From contig NZ_CP085840.1 in NCBI RefSeq assembly GCF_020715685.1, forward strand, positions 3,348,001 through 3,412,000: DNA of 64,000 bases, written 5' to 3'. Below the pieces are notes generated by a model. That model made no database searches. It was given only the letters and a program-made list of their open reading frames with translations, and was not told the origin of the DNA. This document shows positions 1-8,286 of this stretch, piece after piece. This stretch comes from Dermatobacter hominis. GTDB taxonomy: Bacteria; Actinomycetota; Acidimicrobiia; Acidimicrobiales; Microtrichaceae. Position 1 is the stretch's first letter. Each line of letters begins with the position of its first letter. A program made the translations under genes and the position numbers.

Positions 1-1226
1 TCGTTGCCGGTCTCGACGAACGCGGTTGTCGTCGGCCCGTCGGCCGCAGCGGTGGTGGTCGGCGCCTCGTCGGTGTCGCGGGCGAGCAGCGCGACGATCC
101 CCAGCGCTCCGATGGCGATCATCGCAGCCGAGAACAGCAGGATCGGCCAGCATCCTCGGGCTCGGCGGGGCGGCTCGGTTCCCGCCCACTCGCCGGCCGG
201 CGTGTCCTCATCGGGTCCGGCGCCGTCCGATCCGCCGTCCTCCGTGTGGTCGGCGGTCTCGGCCGGGGCCCCGACGGGACCGGCGAGCGGCGGCGGGATC
301 GTCATCGCGGCGGACGGCTCGGCCGGTGGCGTCACCTCGTCCTCGGCGGCCGCGGTGCCCGACGTGGAGGAGGCGGCCGGCAGGTCGAGCACGACCAGTC
401 GGGTCGCCGGCTGCCCCAGCTCCTGCTCGACGGCGCGGAGGGCGTCGCCCAGCTCCTCGACGCTCGCGAAGCGGTCCGCCGGCTCGTACGCCATGGCCCG
501 CTCGACGACGTCGACCAGCGGAGCGGGGACGAGCGCGGGGTCGAGCGACCGCCGCTCCCCCCGTGCGATGCGCCCGACCACGGTCAGCGGGCTGTCGCCC
601 TCGTCGCCGGCGGCGGGCCGTCCGTCGACGAGCTCGAAGATCGTCGATCCGAGCCCGTAGACGTCGGTGAGCTCCGACGGCTCCTGCCCGTCGAAGAGCT
701 CGGGCGCGGCGTGCAGCGGGGTGAACACCGTGAGGGCGGTCGACATCGTCGTGGTGCGGAGCCGGGCGATGCCGAAGTCGGCGAGGGCGGGGAGGTCGGC
801 GACCGACCAGAGCACGTTCTGCGGCTTGACGTCGCCGTGGATGATGCGGTTGCGATGGGCCGTCGCCAGCGCGCCGGACAGGCGGACCGCGATCGGCAGC
901 AGCTCGTCCGGCGCCAGCGCGCCCTCCTGCTTCAGGCGCTCGGCGAGGGTGCCGCCGGGCAGGTGCTCCATGACGAGGTACGGGTCGCCGGTGACCGTGG
1001 TGCCCGCGTCGAAGACGGTGACGATGTCGGGGTGCGACGCCAGGCGACCGAGGGTCTGGCATTCGGTCTCGAAGAGCCGGGCGGCGACCTCGTCACGGCC
1101 CGGGATCTGCAGCACCTTGACCGCGACGGTCCGGCCGAACCGCTCCTGGACGCCGGCGTACACGACACTCGACGCGCCGCGTCCGATCACGTCGCCCAGC
1201 TCGATCCCCGGTACCGACGGTCTCAA
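1..1226 (-). CDS. Serine/threonine protein kinase, membrane anchored (C-terminus beyond window)
   Basis: Eukaryotic-type (Hanks) kinase phosphorylating Ser/Thr of cytoplasmic targets. Reading from a TTG start, chosen because AGGAGG lies 10 bases upstream and no ATG is available, the glycine loop GRGASS is at about residues 15-20, the ATP lysine in VAVK at 37, catalytic loop HGDVKPQN at 130-137 and DFG at 150-152. The catalytic loop carries HGD instead of HRD, so this is a non-RD kinase, a class usually not regulated by activation-loop phosphorylation. After a linker rich in Ala, Pro, Thr and Glu there is one hydrophobic span (near residues 355-380) and the beginning of an extracellular Thr-rich segment; the reading frame is open to base 1. 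Downstream domains cannot be seen. The 307 bases between this start and the next gene hold no gene but contain two copies of a palindrome. Confidence 0.9.
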   Translation of the reverse strand, partial: MRPSVPGIELGDVIGRGASSVVYAGVQERFGRTVAVKVLQIPGRDEVAARLFETECQTLGRLASHPDIVTVFDAGTTVTGDPYLVMEHLPGGTLAERLKQEGALAPDELLPIAVRLSGALATAHRNRIIHGDVKPQNVLWSVADLPALADFGIARLRTTTMSTALTVFTPLHAAPELFDGQEPSELTDVYGLGSTIFELVDGRPAAGDEGDSPLTVVGRIARGERRSLDPALVPAPLVDVVERAMAYEPADRFASVEELGDALRAVEQELGQPATRLVVLDLPAASSTSGTAAAEDEVTPPAEPSAAMTIPPPLAGPVGAPAETADHTEDGGSDGAGPDEDTPAGEWAGTEPPRRARGCWPILLFSAAMIAIGALGIVALLARDTDEAPTTTAAADGPTTTAFVETGN

Positions 1227-1284
1227 CCCACCAACCCCTCCTAGGGAGATGGTAAGCGGATGCAGGCGGCGACGGGAATCGATC

Positions 1285-1303
1285 GACGTGACGCTGTCAC
1301 GTC
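1285..1303. promoter_or_regulatory. Palindrome GACGTGAC-GCT-GTCACGTC, candidate operator copy 1
   Basis: Perfect 8-base arms around a 3-base centre, 59 bases upstream of the kinase start. The core CGTGAC-GCT-GTCACG recurs at 1358-1372. Position and symmetry fit a dimeric repressor site for the kinase gene; the binding protein is unknown. Confidence 0.45.
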
Positions 1304-1357
1304 AGCCACGCCCCGAGGGGCGGCCGACGAGGGGAGTCGTCCCCATTACGCCGCCGG

Positions 1358-1372
1358 CGTGACGCGGTCACG
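1358..1372. promoter_or_regulatory. Palindrome CGTGAC-GCG-GTCACG, candidate operator copy 2
   Basis: Second copy of the same 6-3-6 palindrome, with 14 of 15 bases identical to the core of copy 1 and a 71-base offset between the copies. Both sit in the otherwise empty stretch 1227-1533. Confidence 0.45.
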
Positions 1373-1533
1373 ATGAGTGGCACGTTCCGGCGGGGCCGGT
1401 CGAAGGGTCCGGGTGGAACCCGAGGAGGCCCGCCGACGTCGGAACCACATCGCCCCCGTCCTCATCCGGGAGCGGTGCGCACGTCCGGTCCGTGGGAGAG
1501 GCGGGCCGGGCCGCTGCGCGCCGGCGCCGTCGG

Positions 1534-2514
1534 TCAGCCGTGCTGCCAGACCCGGTTCGCGATCGAGTTCGTCCCCTCGAGCGCGACCCGGTCCAGCGCC
1601 TCGATCTCCGCGGCGTCGAGCGACCAGCCCAGCGCACCTGCGTTGTCGTTGGCCTGGCGAGCGTTCTTGGCGCCGGGGATCGGGACGGCGCCCTTGTCGA
1701 TGATCCAACGGAGCGCCACCTGGCTCGGCGTCCGGTCGCCGTGCTGCGCGCCGATCTCGCGCAGGACGGCGACGACGCGGTCGACCTCCTCCATCGGGTG
1801 GGCGGAGAAGTTGCGTCGGCCCGGCGGCGGGTTCGACGCGGAGTACTTGCCGGTGAGGCGCCCCTGTCCGATCGGGGAGTAGGCGATCGGGACCACACCG
1901 AGGTCCGTGCAGGCGCGCAGCAGGCCGCTCGTCTCGGGCCGGGTGCGCAGCAGCGAGAACTCGATCTGGTTGGAGGCGAGCGGCAGTCCGCGCCTGCGGA
2001 GCTCCCCGTGGATCTTCGTCGTCTCCTTGATCGAGTAGTTCGAGACGCCGACGGCCTTCACCAGCCCCGCCTCCACCACCGTGGCCAGCGCATCGGCCAG
2101 CGCGGACGCCGATCGGAGGCTGATCGGCCCGTGGACCTGGTACAGGTCGACGTGCGGGAGCTGCAGCCGTCCGAGGGACGCCTCGAGCGACTGCCGCAGT
2201 GCGGGTCCGACGTTGAGCTTCCACGGCGCGGGCCAGAACTTGGTCGCGATGACCAGGCGGTCACGCCGGGCGGGATCGGCCCGGAGGAGCCGGCCGAGGA
2301 TCCGCTCGCTCTCGCCGCCGCCGTAGACCTCGGCGGTGTCGAAGAACCCGATGCCGGCGTCGAGCGAGGTGCGCCAGGCGTCGCCGATCGTCGACTCGGT
2401 GATCGACGTGTCGTAGCTGCCCATGCCCCACGTGCGTCGGTCGCCCCACGCCCACGTGCCGACGCCCAACGGGGCGACGGCGGTCGAGCTGCCGGGGAAC
2501 GTGACCTGGTCCAT
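1534..2514 (-). CDS. Aldo/keto reductase family oxidoreductase
   Basis: NAD(P)H-dependent reduction of a carbonyl compound in a TIM-barrel fold; substrate unknown. At 326 residues it has normal family length. The catalytic tetrad is visible: Asp59 in GFFDTAEVYG, Tyr64, Lys92 in IATKFW and His128 in YQVHGP. The cofactor-binding C-terminal part includes PIPGAKNARQ. The ATG start follows directly on the alignment of the first beta strand and lies 54 bases from the divergent CorA-like start, so both genes share an intergenic promoter region. It resembles plant and bacterial AKR proteins annotated as pyridoxal or aryl-alcohol reductases, but the sequence does not decide between them. Confidence 0.93.
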   Translation of the reverse strand: MDQVTFPGSSTAVAPLGVGTWAWGDRRTWGMGSYDTSITESTIGDAWRTSLDAGIGFFDTAEVYGGGESERILGRLLRADPARRDRLVIATKFWPAPWKLNVGPALRQSLEASLGRLQLPHVDLYQVHGPISLRSASALADALATVVEAGLVKAVGVSNYSIKETTKIHGELRRRGLPLASNQIEFSLLRTRPETSGLLRACTDLGVVPIAYSPIGQGRLTGKYSASNPPPGRRNFSAHPMEEVDRVVAVLREIGAQHGDRTPSQVALRWIIDKGAVPIPGAKNARQANDNAGALGWSLDAAEIEALDRVALEGTNSIANRVWQHG

Positions 2515-2568
2515 GGCCCCAGCCTCGCGCCTCGCTCCGGGGTGATCCGTGCCACGGACCGTGCTCGG

Positions 2569-3633
2569 ATGTCGGGCGTGGAGATCACGATGACGGATGA
2601 CGGTTGGTACCACTGCTCCCGCAACGCGTTCGATCCCTCCGACCCGAGGTTGGCGGACGTGTTCCGAACCGACATGGTCAGGCGGCTGCAGGAGTGGATG
2701 GCGAGCGGGCTGCGGAGGGGCCGGACCGAGTGGCACGACGACTACCTGCTCGCCGTCTTCGTCGTGCCGATCATGGCGCGGTCCGACGTCGGGGCCGTCG
2801 ACGAGCTGCCCGAGGTCTGGACCCGCCAGATCGTCGTCCTCGCCACCCGCGACGCGGTCCTGACCATCGACGACACGCCCGCCGGTCGTCCCTCGGTCCC
2901 CCCGTCCGTGCTCGATCGGGTGGGTGCCGCCGCGGAGCGACGGCCGGGTCGGCTGGTCGCGCTGGTGATGGACGAGGTGGCCACTGCGCTGGTCGAGATC
3001 GTCGATCGGTTCGAGGACGAGGCCGGCCGGATCGAGGCGCTGCTCGACGAGGACACCCCCCACTCCCGACGTGGGGGGACCTACCTGCGTGACCGCATCA
3101 AGGGGTTCCGGACCGCGCTGCACGAGGTACGCCGGGCGATGCAGCCGACGATGGAGGCGGTGCGCCAGGTCGTGTCGGGCACGGACCTCAAGGGCGAGGA
3201 GCTCTTCCCGGCGGACGTCGAGCGCCGCCTGCGGGACACGCTCGACAAGCTCATGTACGCCGCCGAGTCGTTCGAGGGGGTCCGGGACGAGGCGGCGTCG
3301 CTCCGCGACTACCACCAGGCGCGGATCGCCAACGAGCAGAACGAGGTCATGAAGACGCTGACGATCGTCGCCGCGCTGGTGCTCGTCCCGACCTTCATCG
3401 TGGGGTTCTTCGGTCAGAACTTCGAGGACATGCCCGGCCTGCGCAACGGGTTCTGGGCGGCGGTCGTCGTCATGGGGGCGATCGTGGTGGCCGAGCTCGT
3501 CTTCCTCTGGTGGCGCGGCTGGATCGGCAACCGAGGGGACTCGCTGGTGGAGCGGGCGGCGCGTGCGGCGCTCGACAGGGCCAGCGCGCCGCTGCGGTCC
3601 GTCCTGTCGGCCGACGGCCGCGACGGCACGTGA
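2569..3633 (+). CDS. CorA-like divalent cation channel
   Basis: Membrane protein of the CorA superfamily (Mg2+, Co2+, Ni2+ or Zn2+ channel, usually pentameric). It has 354 residues, with a large soluble N-terminal domain, a long charged helix rich in Glu and Arg (the stalk), then two hydrophobic helices at the C-terminus. The pore signature, usually GMN, reads FFGQNFEDMPG at about residue 280, so Met is replaced by Gln. GxN variants occur in the CorA/ZntB family and alter ion selectivity, so magnesium should not be assumed. The C-terminus runs about 50 residues beyond the second helix, longer than classic CorA. The ATG at 2569 was chosen; it overlaps the next gene at GTGA. Confidence 0.88.
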   Translation: MSGVEITMTDDGWYHCSRNAFDPSDPRLADVFRTDMVRRLQEWMASGLRRGRTEWHDDYLLAVFVVPIMARSDVGAVDELPEVWTRQIVVLATRDAVLTIDDTPAGRPSVPPSVLDRVGAAAERRPGRLVALVMDEVATALVEIVDRFEDEAGRIEALLDEDTPHSRRGGTYLRDRIKGFRTALHEVRRAMQPTMEAVRQVVSGTDLKGEELFPADVERRLRDTLDKLMYAAESFEGVRDEAASLRDYHQARIANEQNEVMKTLTIVAALVLVPTFIVGFFGQNFEDMPGLRNGFWAAVVVMGAIVVAELVFLWWRGWIGNRGDSLVERAARAALDRASAPLRSVLSADGRDGT

Positions 3634-4169
3634 GCCCGGCGGGGATCGGGCGGGAGCCCGAGGGCCTCACGCTCGAGCTCGCCCGGAGGGACGCCGAGCT
3701 CCGCGGGATCCCGCTCGACGAGGCGCTCACCGCACGAGCGGCGGCGTTCGTCGACAGCCAGGCGCTGGTCGAGCGCTGGGACGGCGACGTCGAGCTGGAG
3801 ATCGAGCTCGACGGACGCTGGCGACCTGCGCTGGAGGTCGCCCGCTCGACCGGGACCACCTGGGCGCTGCTCACGGCGATGGACCCGCTGGCCCAGCCGC
3901 TACCCGACGAGGTCAACGAGGAGCGGAACCGGCGCATGGCGGAGCGGCTGCGCGCCCCGCTGCGCTCCGTCGGGCGCGCACGGGACGGCAGCTGGGAGGA
4001 GGCCGGTTTCGCCGTCCCGTTCGACCGCCCGGCCATCGACGCGGCGCAGGACTTCGCGCAGGCCGCGATCTACCGGGTCACCCCCGAGGTGGTGCAGACG
4101 GTCTTCCTCGTCGGAGCGGATCCGGCCGACCTCGAGCGCCTGGTCGGCCGGTCCTCCCCTCGGTCCTGA
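3630..4169 (+). CDS. DUF3293 domain protein
   Basis: Cytoplasmic protein of 179 residues. The segment LLTAMDPLAQPLP followed by an Asn-rich NEERNRRMAERL helix and a GSWEEAGFAV strand matches the pattern of DUF3293, a small domain of unknown function. The C-terminus ends with a strand-helix unit (YRVTPEVVQTVFLV). The GTG start overlaps the CorA-like stop codon (GTGA), so the two genes are probably translationally coupled, though no functional link is known. Confidence 0.82.
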   Translation: MSPAGIGREPEGLTLELARRDAELRGIPLDEALTARAAAFVDSQALVERWDGDVELEIELDGRWRPALEVARSTGTTWALLTAMDPLAQPLPDEVNEERNRRMAERLRAPLRSVGRARDGSWEEAGFAVPFDRPAIDAAQDFAQAAIYRVTPEVVQTVFLVGADPADLERLVGRSSPRS

Positions 4170-4185
4170 CGCACGGCCCGCCGGA

Positions 4186-4737
4186 TCAGGCGTCGGCCTC
4201 GAGCAGCTCCAGGAGCTTCGTCGTCGTCGACCAGCTCCGGATCGTCATCAGTGCGTACTCCGGGGTGCCGACGATCTTGCTCATCCTGCTCTTGGTGCGC
4301 GCTGCGCTGAGCCGTTGGAAGTAGATGACGCCCGTCCCTGGCCACGCCTCGTCGACCCCCTCGCGCGTCTGGACGACCTTCATCGCCTTCGCGGCGGTGA
4401 GCGGCGACTTGAGGAACACCGCATCGGAGTGGAACTCGTCAGGTCGGTCGCCGAACCCGTCCGGTGCGGAGCGCACGACGGACCGGAGCTGGCGCAGCGA
4501 CCGGACGACCACGACGAGCCGCGTCCCGTACCGCTCCTCGAGCGCCGCCTCGATGTCGTCCTCGAGCGAGTCCCGGGCCGTGCCGGTGCTGAACAGCACG
4601 TTGCCCGACTGGATGTGGGTTCGGACGTCGTCGTGACCGAGTTCCCCGAAGAGCTCCCGGAGCTCGGCCATGGGGACGGGGTTCTTCCCGCCGACGTTGA
4701 TCCCGCGGAGCAGTGCGACGTATCGCTGGTCGGCCAT
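4186..4737 (-). CDS. DUF1697 domain protein
   Basis: 183-residue soluble protein. The N-terminus, YVALLRGINVGGKNPVPM, followed by a TYIQSGNV-like motif (THIQSGNVLF), is diagnostic of DUF1697. The C-terminal half has GVIYFQRLS and KIVGTPEYALMT, also typical of the family. Biochemical role is unknown; the fold resembles ferredoxin-like alpha/beta proteins. ATG start at 4737 gives the canonical family start. Stop lies 17 bases from the convergent DUF3293 stop. Confidence 0.9.
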   Translation of the reverse strand: MADQRYVALLRGINVGGKNPVPMAELRELFGELGHDDVRTHIQSGNVLFSTGTARDSLEDDIEAALEERYGTRLVVVVRSLRQLRSVVRSAPDGFGDRPDEFHSDAVFLKSPLTAAKAMKVVQTREGVDEAWPGTGVIYFQRLSAARTKSRMSKIVGTPEYALMTIRSWSTTTKLLELLEADA

Positions 4738-4790
4738 CCGGGGACCGTACCCGTCGGCGTCGGGTGCCAGGCCGGACGAACGGCTCCCGA

Positions 4791-5429
4791 TCAGAGGCCC
4801 AGGTCGGCGACCTCGAGCGCGGCCCGGGCCTGCGCGGAACCGGTGATCTCCACGTCCGCGGCAGCTCGGCGACCGAGCAGGTAGAGCACCAGCTCGCCGG
4901 GCCGCCCGGCGATCGTCACGACCTCGTCGCCCTTGCCCGCCCGGATCGGCTCCTCGCCGGGAGCCCGCAGCTCGACGCGCACGCCCTTGATGTTGCGCGT
5001 CATCATCCAGTGCGCCCGCTTGAGGTTGCCCCACAGGCGGGCCTCGAGCTCACCGATCTCGGACTCGGGCCGCGGGGTGTGGTCGCCCCCGCCGCGGCGC
5101 ACGTCCTCGTGGTGCACGAACATCTCCTGGACGTTCGCGAGGCCGTCGACCGGCCGCCACCACAGCGGCGGACCGGCGCGGACCTTGCGCACGAGCACCT
5201 CGAACGGGGTGCGCTCCTTCGTCCGCTCGATCGCCTGGGCGTGCAGCCGTTCGGCCGGCGGGAGGACGATGCCGACGCTGGCGATCGGATCGTGCTCGCG
5301 CACGTAGAGGTGCGCGGCCATGTCGTAGTTCGCCCAGCCCTCGCACAGCGTCGGAGCGGCCGGCCCGAGCGTCTCCATGAGGTCGCACAACCCCTGGCGT
5401 TCGGCGGTCTGGAGCGGCAGGGGACCCAT
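4791..5429 (-). CDS. TIGR03085 family metal-binding protein
   Basis: 212 residues, DinB/mycothiol-maleylpyruvate-isomerase-like four-helix fold. The pattern TLCEGWANYDMAAHL (first metal His) and FVHHEDVRRG (second and third His) matches the TIGR03085 family, which is largely actinobacterial. Relatives are thiol-dependent (mycothiol) transferases or isomerases; the reaction of this subfamily is not established. The sterol-carrier-like C-terminal half ends in AADVEITGSAQARAALEVADLGL-type sequence. The presence of this family supports an actinobacterial host. Confidence 0.88.
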   Translation of the reverse strand: MGPLPLQTAERQGLCDLMETLGPAAPTLCEGWANYDMAAHLYVREHDPIASVGIVLPPAERLHAQAIERTKERTPFEVLVRKVRAGPPLWWRPVDGLANVQEMFVHHEDVRRGGGDHTPRPESEIGELEARLWGNLKRAHWMMTRNIKGVRVELRAPGEEPIRAGKGDEVVTIAGRPGELVLYLLGRRAAADVEITGSAQARAALEVADLGL

Positions 5430-5462
5430 GCGGCGAGCCTACGACGCCGCCTCGGACGCGCA

Positions 5463-5504
5463 CCGGGGTGCGCCCCCGACGCACGGTCGACGGGCGCACC
5501 CCGG
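5463..5504 (-). terminator. Inverted repeat downstream of collagen-like gene
   Basis: Perfect 13-base arms CCGGGGTGCGCCC and GGGCGCACCCCGG with a 16-base loop, 20 bases past the stop of the gene at 5525. There is no clear U-tract, as is common for actinobacterial terminators. Confidence 0.55.
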
Positions 5505-5524
5505 ATCGGACGAGCTCGTCGTCG

Positions 5525-6301
5525 CTACGACGTGACGTCACCCACCGGCGTGACGGTGAGGATCGCATCGAAGACGTCGAAGTCGCCGAGCGAGACGTAG
5601 TCGTGGCAGTGCAGCCGGACGATGTCGCCGGCCGCGGCGGCGATCGTGCCGGTGGTCGCCACGTTGGCCTGCGGATAGATGTGCTCGACCGCCGGCATCA
5701 CGGTCGACACGTCGGAGCCGTTCACCCGCACCGTGCAGCGGGCGACGACGGCGAGCGGCGCACCTGCGTTGATCGCGACGTCGACCTCGTAGTTGCCGGT
5801 GGCGGGGACGACGACCGGCGGCATGAAAGTGGAGCCGGCGCCGCTCGGGATGAAGACCGGGAGCGCGAGCCGCGAGACCTGCACGTCGACCTCGCTGCCG
5901 GGCGCGCCCTGCGGGCCCTGAGGGCCGTCGGGACCGACCGGGCCCTGGACGCCCTGGACGCCCTGGACGCCCTGCGGCCCGATCGGGCCGGTGGGGCCGG
6001 CCGGGCCGGCGGGTCCGGTCGGTCCGGCCGGACCGGTCGAGCCCTCGAGGTCGCCGACCACCTGCCACGTGTTGCCGACGCACTCGTACAGCTGGTCGTA
6101 CTGGCCCGACAGCGGCACCGAGAACCCGGACATGCACGGTCCGCCGGTCCGGGCGGTCCCGACGCCGATCGGACCGGCCGCCGACGCCAGTGCCGGCGCC
6201 CCGGCGACGAGGGCGAGGATCGCGACGAGGCCGAGGGCCTTCGATCGGCCGCCCCGGAGGCGGCGGCGGACGGATTCGGTGGGCACGGGGGGCGTCTCCA
6301 T
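5525..6301 (-). CDS. Exported collagen-like repeat protein
   Basis: 258 residues with a signal peptide: Arg/Lys-rich start, then a hydrophobic run [19 protein letters not shown] ending near residue 41. A short domain with two cysteines (GPCMSGF and LYECVGNTW) follows. Residues 87-137 are 17 uninterrupted Gly-X-Y triplets, mostly GPA, GPT, GPQ and three GVQ in a row. Such repeats form a triple helix in bacterial collagen-like surface proteins. The C-terminal 120 residues look like a beta-sandwich (TNF/C1q-like trimer head) with two Cys, which is typical placement for a trimerisation head, though I infer the fold only from context. Start: the ATG before ETPPVP was preferred over one 69 bases upstream. 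No anchor motif is seen, so secretion is likely. Confidence 0.85.
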   Translation of the reverse strand: METPPVPTESVRRRLRGGRSKALGLVAILALVAGAPALASAAGPIGVGTARTGGPCMSGFSVPLSGQYDQLYECVGNTWQVVGDLEGSTGPAGPTGPAGPAGPTGPIGPQGVQGVQGVQGPVGPDGPQGPQGAPGSEVDVQVSRLALPVFIPSGAGSTFMPPVVVPATGNYEVDVAINAGAPLAVVARCTVRVNGSDVSTVMPAVEHIYPQANVATTGTIAAAAGDIVRLHCHDYVSLGDFDVFDAILTVTPVGDVTS

Positions 6302-6386
6302 GCGAACGAGGCTAAGGAGACGTCGTTCGCTTTCCTCCCCCTCGGTTGACGACGGGTGATCCCCGGTCACCCCGACGCGTGGTGCG

Positions 6387-6435
6387 GTTCTCGGTGCATC
6401 TCGTGTCGTGCTGCGACGTCGGGCGCACCGAGAAC
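6387..6435 (-). terminator. Long hairpin GTTCTCGGTGC / GCACCGAGAAC after amidohydrolase gene
   Basis: Perfect 11-base arms with a 27-base loop, 35 bases past the stop at 6470. Its outer ends GTTCT...AGAAC and total size closely resemble the hairpin at 44290-44343. It may serve as terminator or be a dispersed palindromic repeat. Confidence 0.45.
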
Positions 6436-6469
6436 GGCCCGGTCCGCAGGGGGGCGCCGGCGGGCTGCG

Positions 6470-8209
6470 TCAGGTGCGGGTGCTGCGCAGGAGCCGGCCG
6501 TAGCCGGGCTCGGCGCCGAAGCCCTCGGCGCGGCCGCCCCCGTCCCACGCGACGCGGCCGTTCACCAGCACCGCCTTCACGGCGCCCTCGCCGCGGTTGA
6601 CGAGTCGGCGCACCGACCCGATGCCCGGCATGGATGCCTCGACGACCTCGTCGACCCGATCGTCGAGCGCGTCGGGCTCGATGACGACGACGTCGGCCCG
6701 CGCCCCGACCTGCAGCCGCCCGGCGTCGATGCCGAGGTAGTCGGCGAGCTCCCCGGTCACCCGGTGCACCGCCCGGCCGAGCGGCAGCACCGGACGGCCT
6801 TGGTCGCGACGGCGGCGCACCAGTCGGAGCAGGTGCAGCGGGAAGTTGTAGAAGGCCATGTTCCGGAGGTGGGCGCCGGCGTCGCTGAAGCCGATCTGCG
6901 CCTGCGGGTTCTCCACGATCCACGCGACGGCGTCGTCGTCGGTGTTGCCCACCGTCGTGGTCCACCGCAGGTGGTTGCCGTGCTCGGCCGCGAGGTCGAG
7001 GAACGTGTCGACGGGGTCGCTGCCCCGCTTCGCCGCGACCTCGGCGAACGTCATGCCCTCGACCGACGGGTCGGGGCACTCGACGATCCGGGCTTCGGAC
7101 AGGTCCCGGTGGTACGCCCGGCCCTTGAACCGGTTCGTCCACTGCTTGCGGAACCGCTCCCGGTAGGACGGGTCGCGCAGGAGGTCGGAGCGGGCGGCCT
7201 GCTCGGCGAGGTGCAGCGCCTCGGTGCCCGCGCCGATCTCCTCGAGCACCGGGTTCTCGAGGCCGTCGGTCCACAGCCGGAACGCCTGCGGGAGCGCCTG
7301 GAGCCGGACGTCGGCCTTGAGCCAGCGCCGGGCCAGGCCGTACGCGCCGGCGAACACCTTGTAGGAGCCGGGCGCCGCCTTGACGTCCATCAGCGAGATG
7401 ATCGTGGTGCGCAGCGGCTTGCGGCCGATGCCGCTCGCGATCCCGGCGAAGAAGATCAGGTTCCACCGGCCGGAGATGTCGGGCACGCCCTCGAACACCG
7501 CGTCGCGCGCCCGCAGGACCGCAGCCAGCCGGCGGTACTCCTTCCAGCTCGCGAACACCGACGGGGTCGGGCGGCTGCGGTACCGGTCGCCGTCCATCTT
7601 GTCCCAGGGCAACGTGTTGATCGACAGCCCGAGGTACCCCGCGTCGAGCGCCTCGTCGAGCATCACCACCATGCGGCCGAGCTCGCCGGGGGTCGGCTCG
7701 ACGTCGTCGTCGAGCGACCGGCCGAGGCCCATCACCGCCGCCCGCATGGCGGAGTGGCCGAGGAAGGAGCAGACGTTCGGCCCGAGCGGCAGCGAGTCGA
7801 GGTGGTCGAGGTACTCGGCCGGGGTCTCCCAGTCCTTCAGCCGGTCGAGCATCGGGAGCACGTCGGCCCGAGGCACGCCCTCGACCCGGCAGAACATGTC
7901 GGCCAGGTCCTCGGGGTCGCCGACGGCGAAGCTCAGCCCGCAGGATCCGATGAGGACGGTGGTGACGCCGTGGCGCACCGACTCCTCGAGCGCCGGATCG
8001 AACTCGAGCTCGGCGTCGTAGTGCGTGTGGAGGTCGATGAACCCGGGCGTGACCCAGCAGCCGTCGGCCTCGATGACCTCGGCGCCGGCCGGCACCTCGA
8101 GGTCCCGCCCGATGGCGGCGACGGTGCCGTCCTCGATCAGCACGTCGGCGACCCGGCCCTCGGCCCCGGTCCCGTCCACCACCAGCCCGCCCCGGATCAC
8201 CGTCGTCAT
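6470..8209 (-). CDS. Amidohydrolase, N-acyl-D-amino-acid deacylase family
   Basis: Metal-dependent hydrolase of 579 residues, close to the length of D-aminoacylases and related N-acyl hydrolases. A small beta-sandwich at residues 1-55 leads into the TIM barrel with metal ligands His61 and His63 (FIDLHTHYD). The barrel is closed by FSDAGAHLR, where the catalytic Asp resides, and the C-terminal sandwich contains GRLQVGARADVVVIEPD. The likely reaction is removal of an acyl group from an N-acyl amino acid or cleavage of a related amide; the substrate is not deducible. An SDR lies 77 bases upstream on the same strand, and a hairpin follows the gene. Confidence 0.88.
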   Translation of the reverse strand: MTTVIRGGLVVDGTGAEGRVADVLIEDGTVAAIGRDLEVPAGAEVIEADGCWVTPGFIDLHTHYDAELEFDPALEESVRHGVTTVLIGSCGLSFAVGDPEDLADMFCRVEGVPRADVLPMLDRLKDWETPAEYLDHLDSLPLGPNVCSFLGHSAMRAAVMGLGRSLDDDVEPTPGELGRMVVMLDEALDAGYLGLSINTLPWDKMDGDRYRSRPTPSVFASWKEYRRLAAVLRARDAVFEGVPDISGRWNLIFFAGIASGIGRKPLRTTIISLMDVKAAPGSYKVFAGAYGLARRWLKADVRLQALPQAFRLWTDGLENPVLEEIGAGTEALHLAEQAARSDLLRDPSYRERFRKQWTNRFKGRAYHRDLSEARIVECPDPSVEGMTFAEVAAKRGSDPVDTFLDLAAEHGNHLRWTTTVGNTDDDAVAWIVENPQAQIGFSDAGAHLRNMAFYNFPLHLLRLVRRRRDQGRPVLPLGRAVHRVTGELADYLGIDAGRLQVGARADVVVIEPDALDDRVDEVVEASMPGIGSVRRLVNRGEGAVKAVLVNGRVAWDGGGRAEGFGAEPGYGRLLRSTRT

Positions 8210-8286
8210 GGCGCCAGTCTGCCAGCCGCCTCCCGGCTGTCTCCTTCGTGCCGTGGAGCCGTCACGCGGCGTCGGTGCCGGATCCG

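Noticed and set aside
5941-5975. Microsatellite-type CTGGACGCC repeat
   Set aside because: Three 9-base units simply encode GVQ triplets of the collagen-like region.
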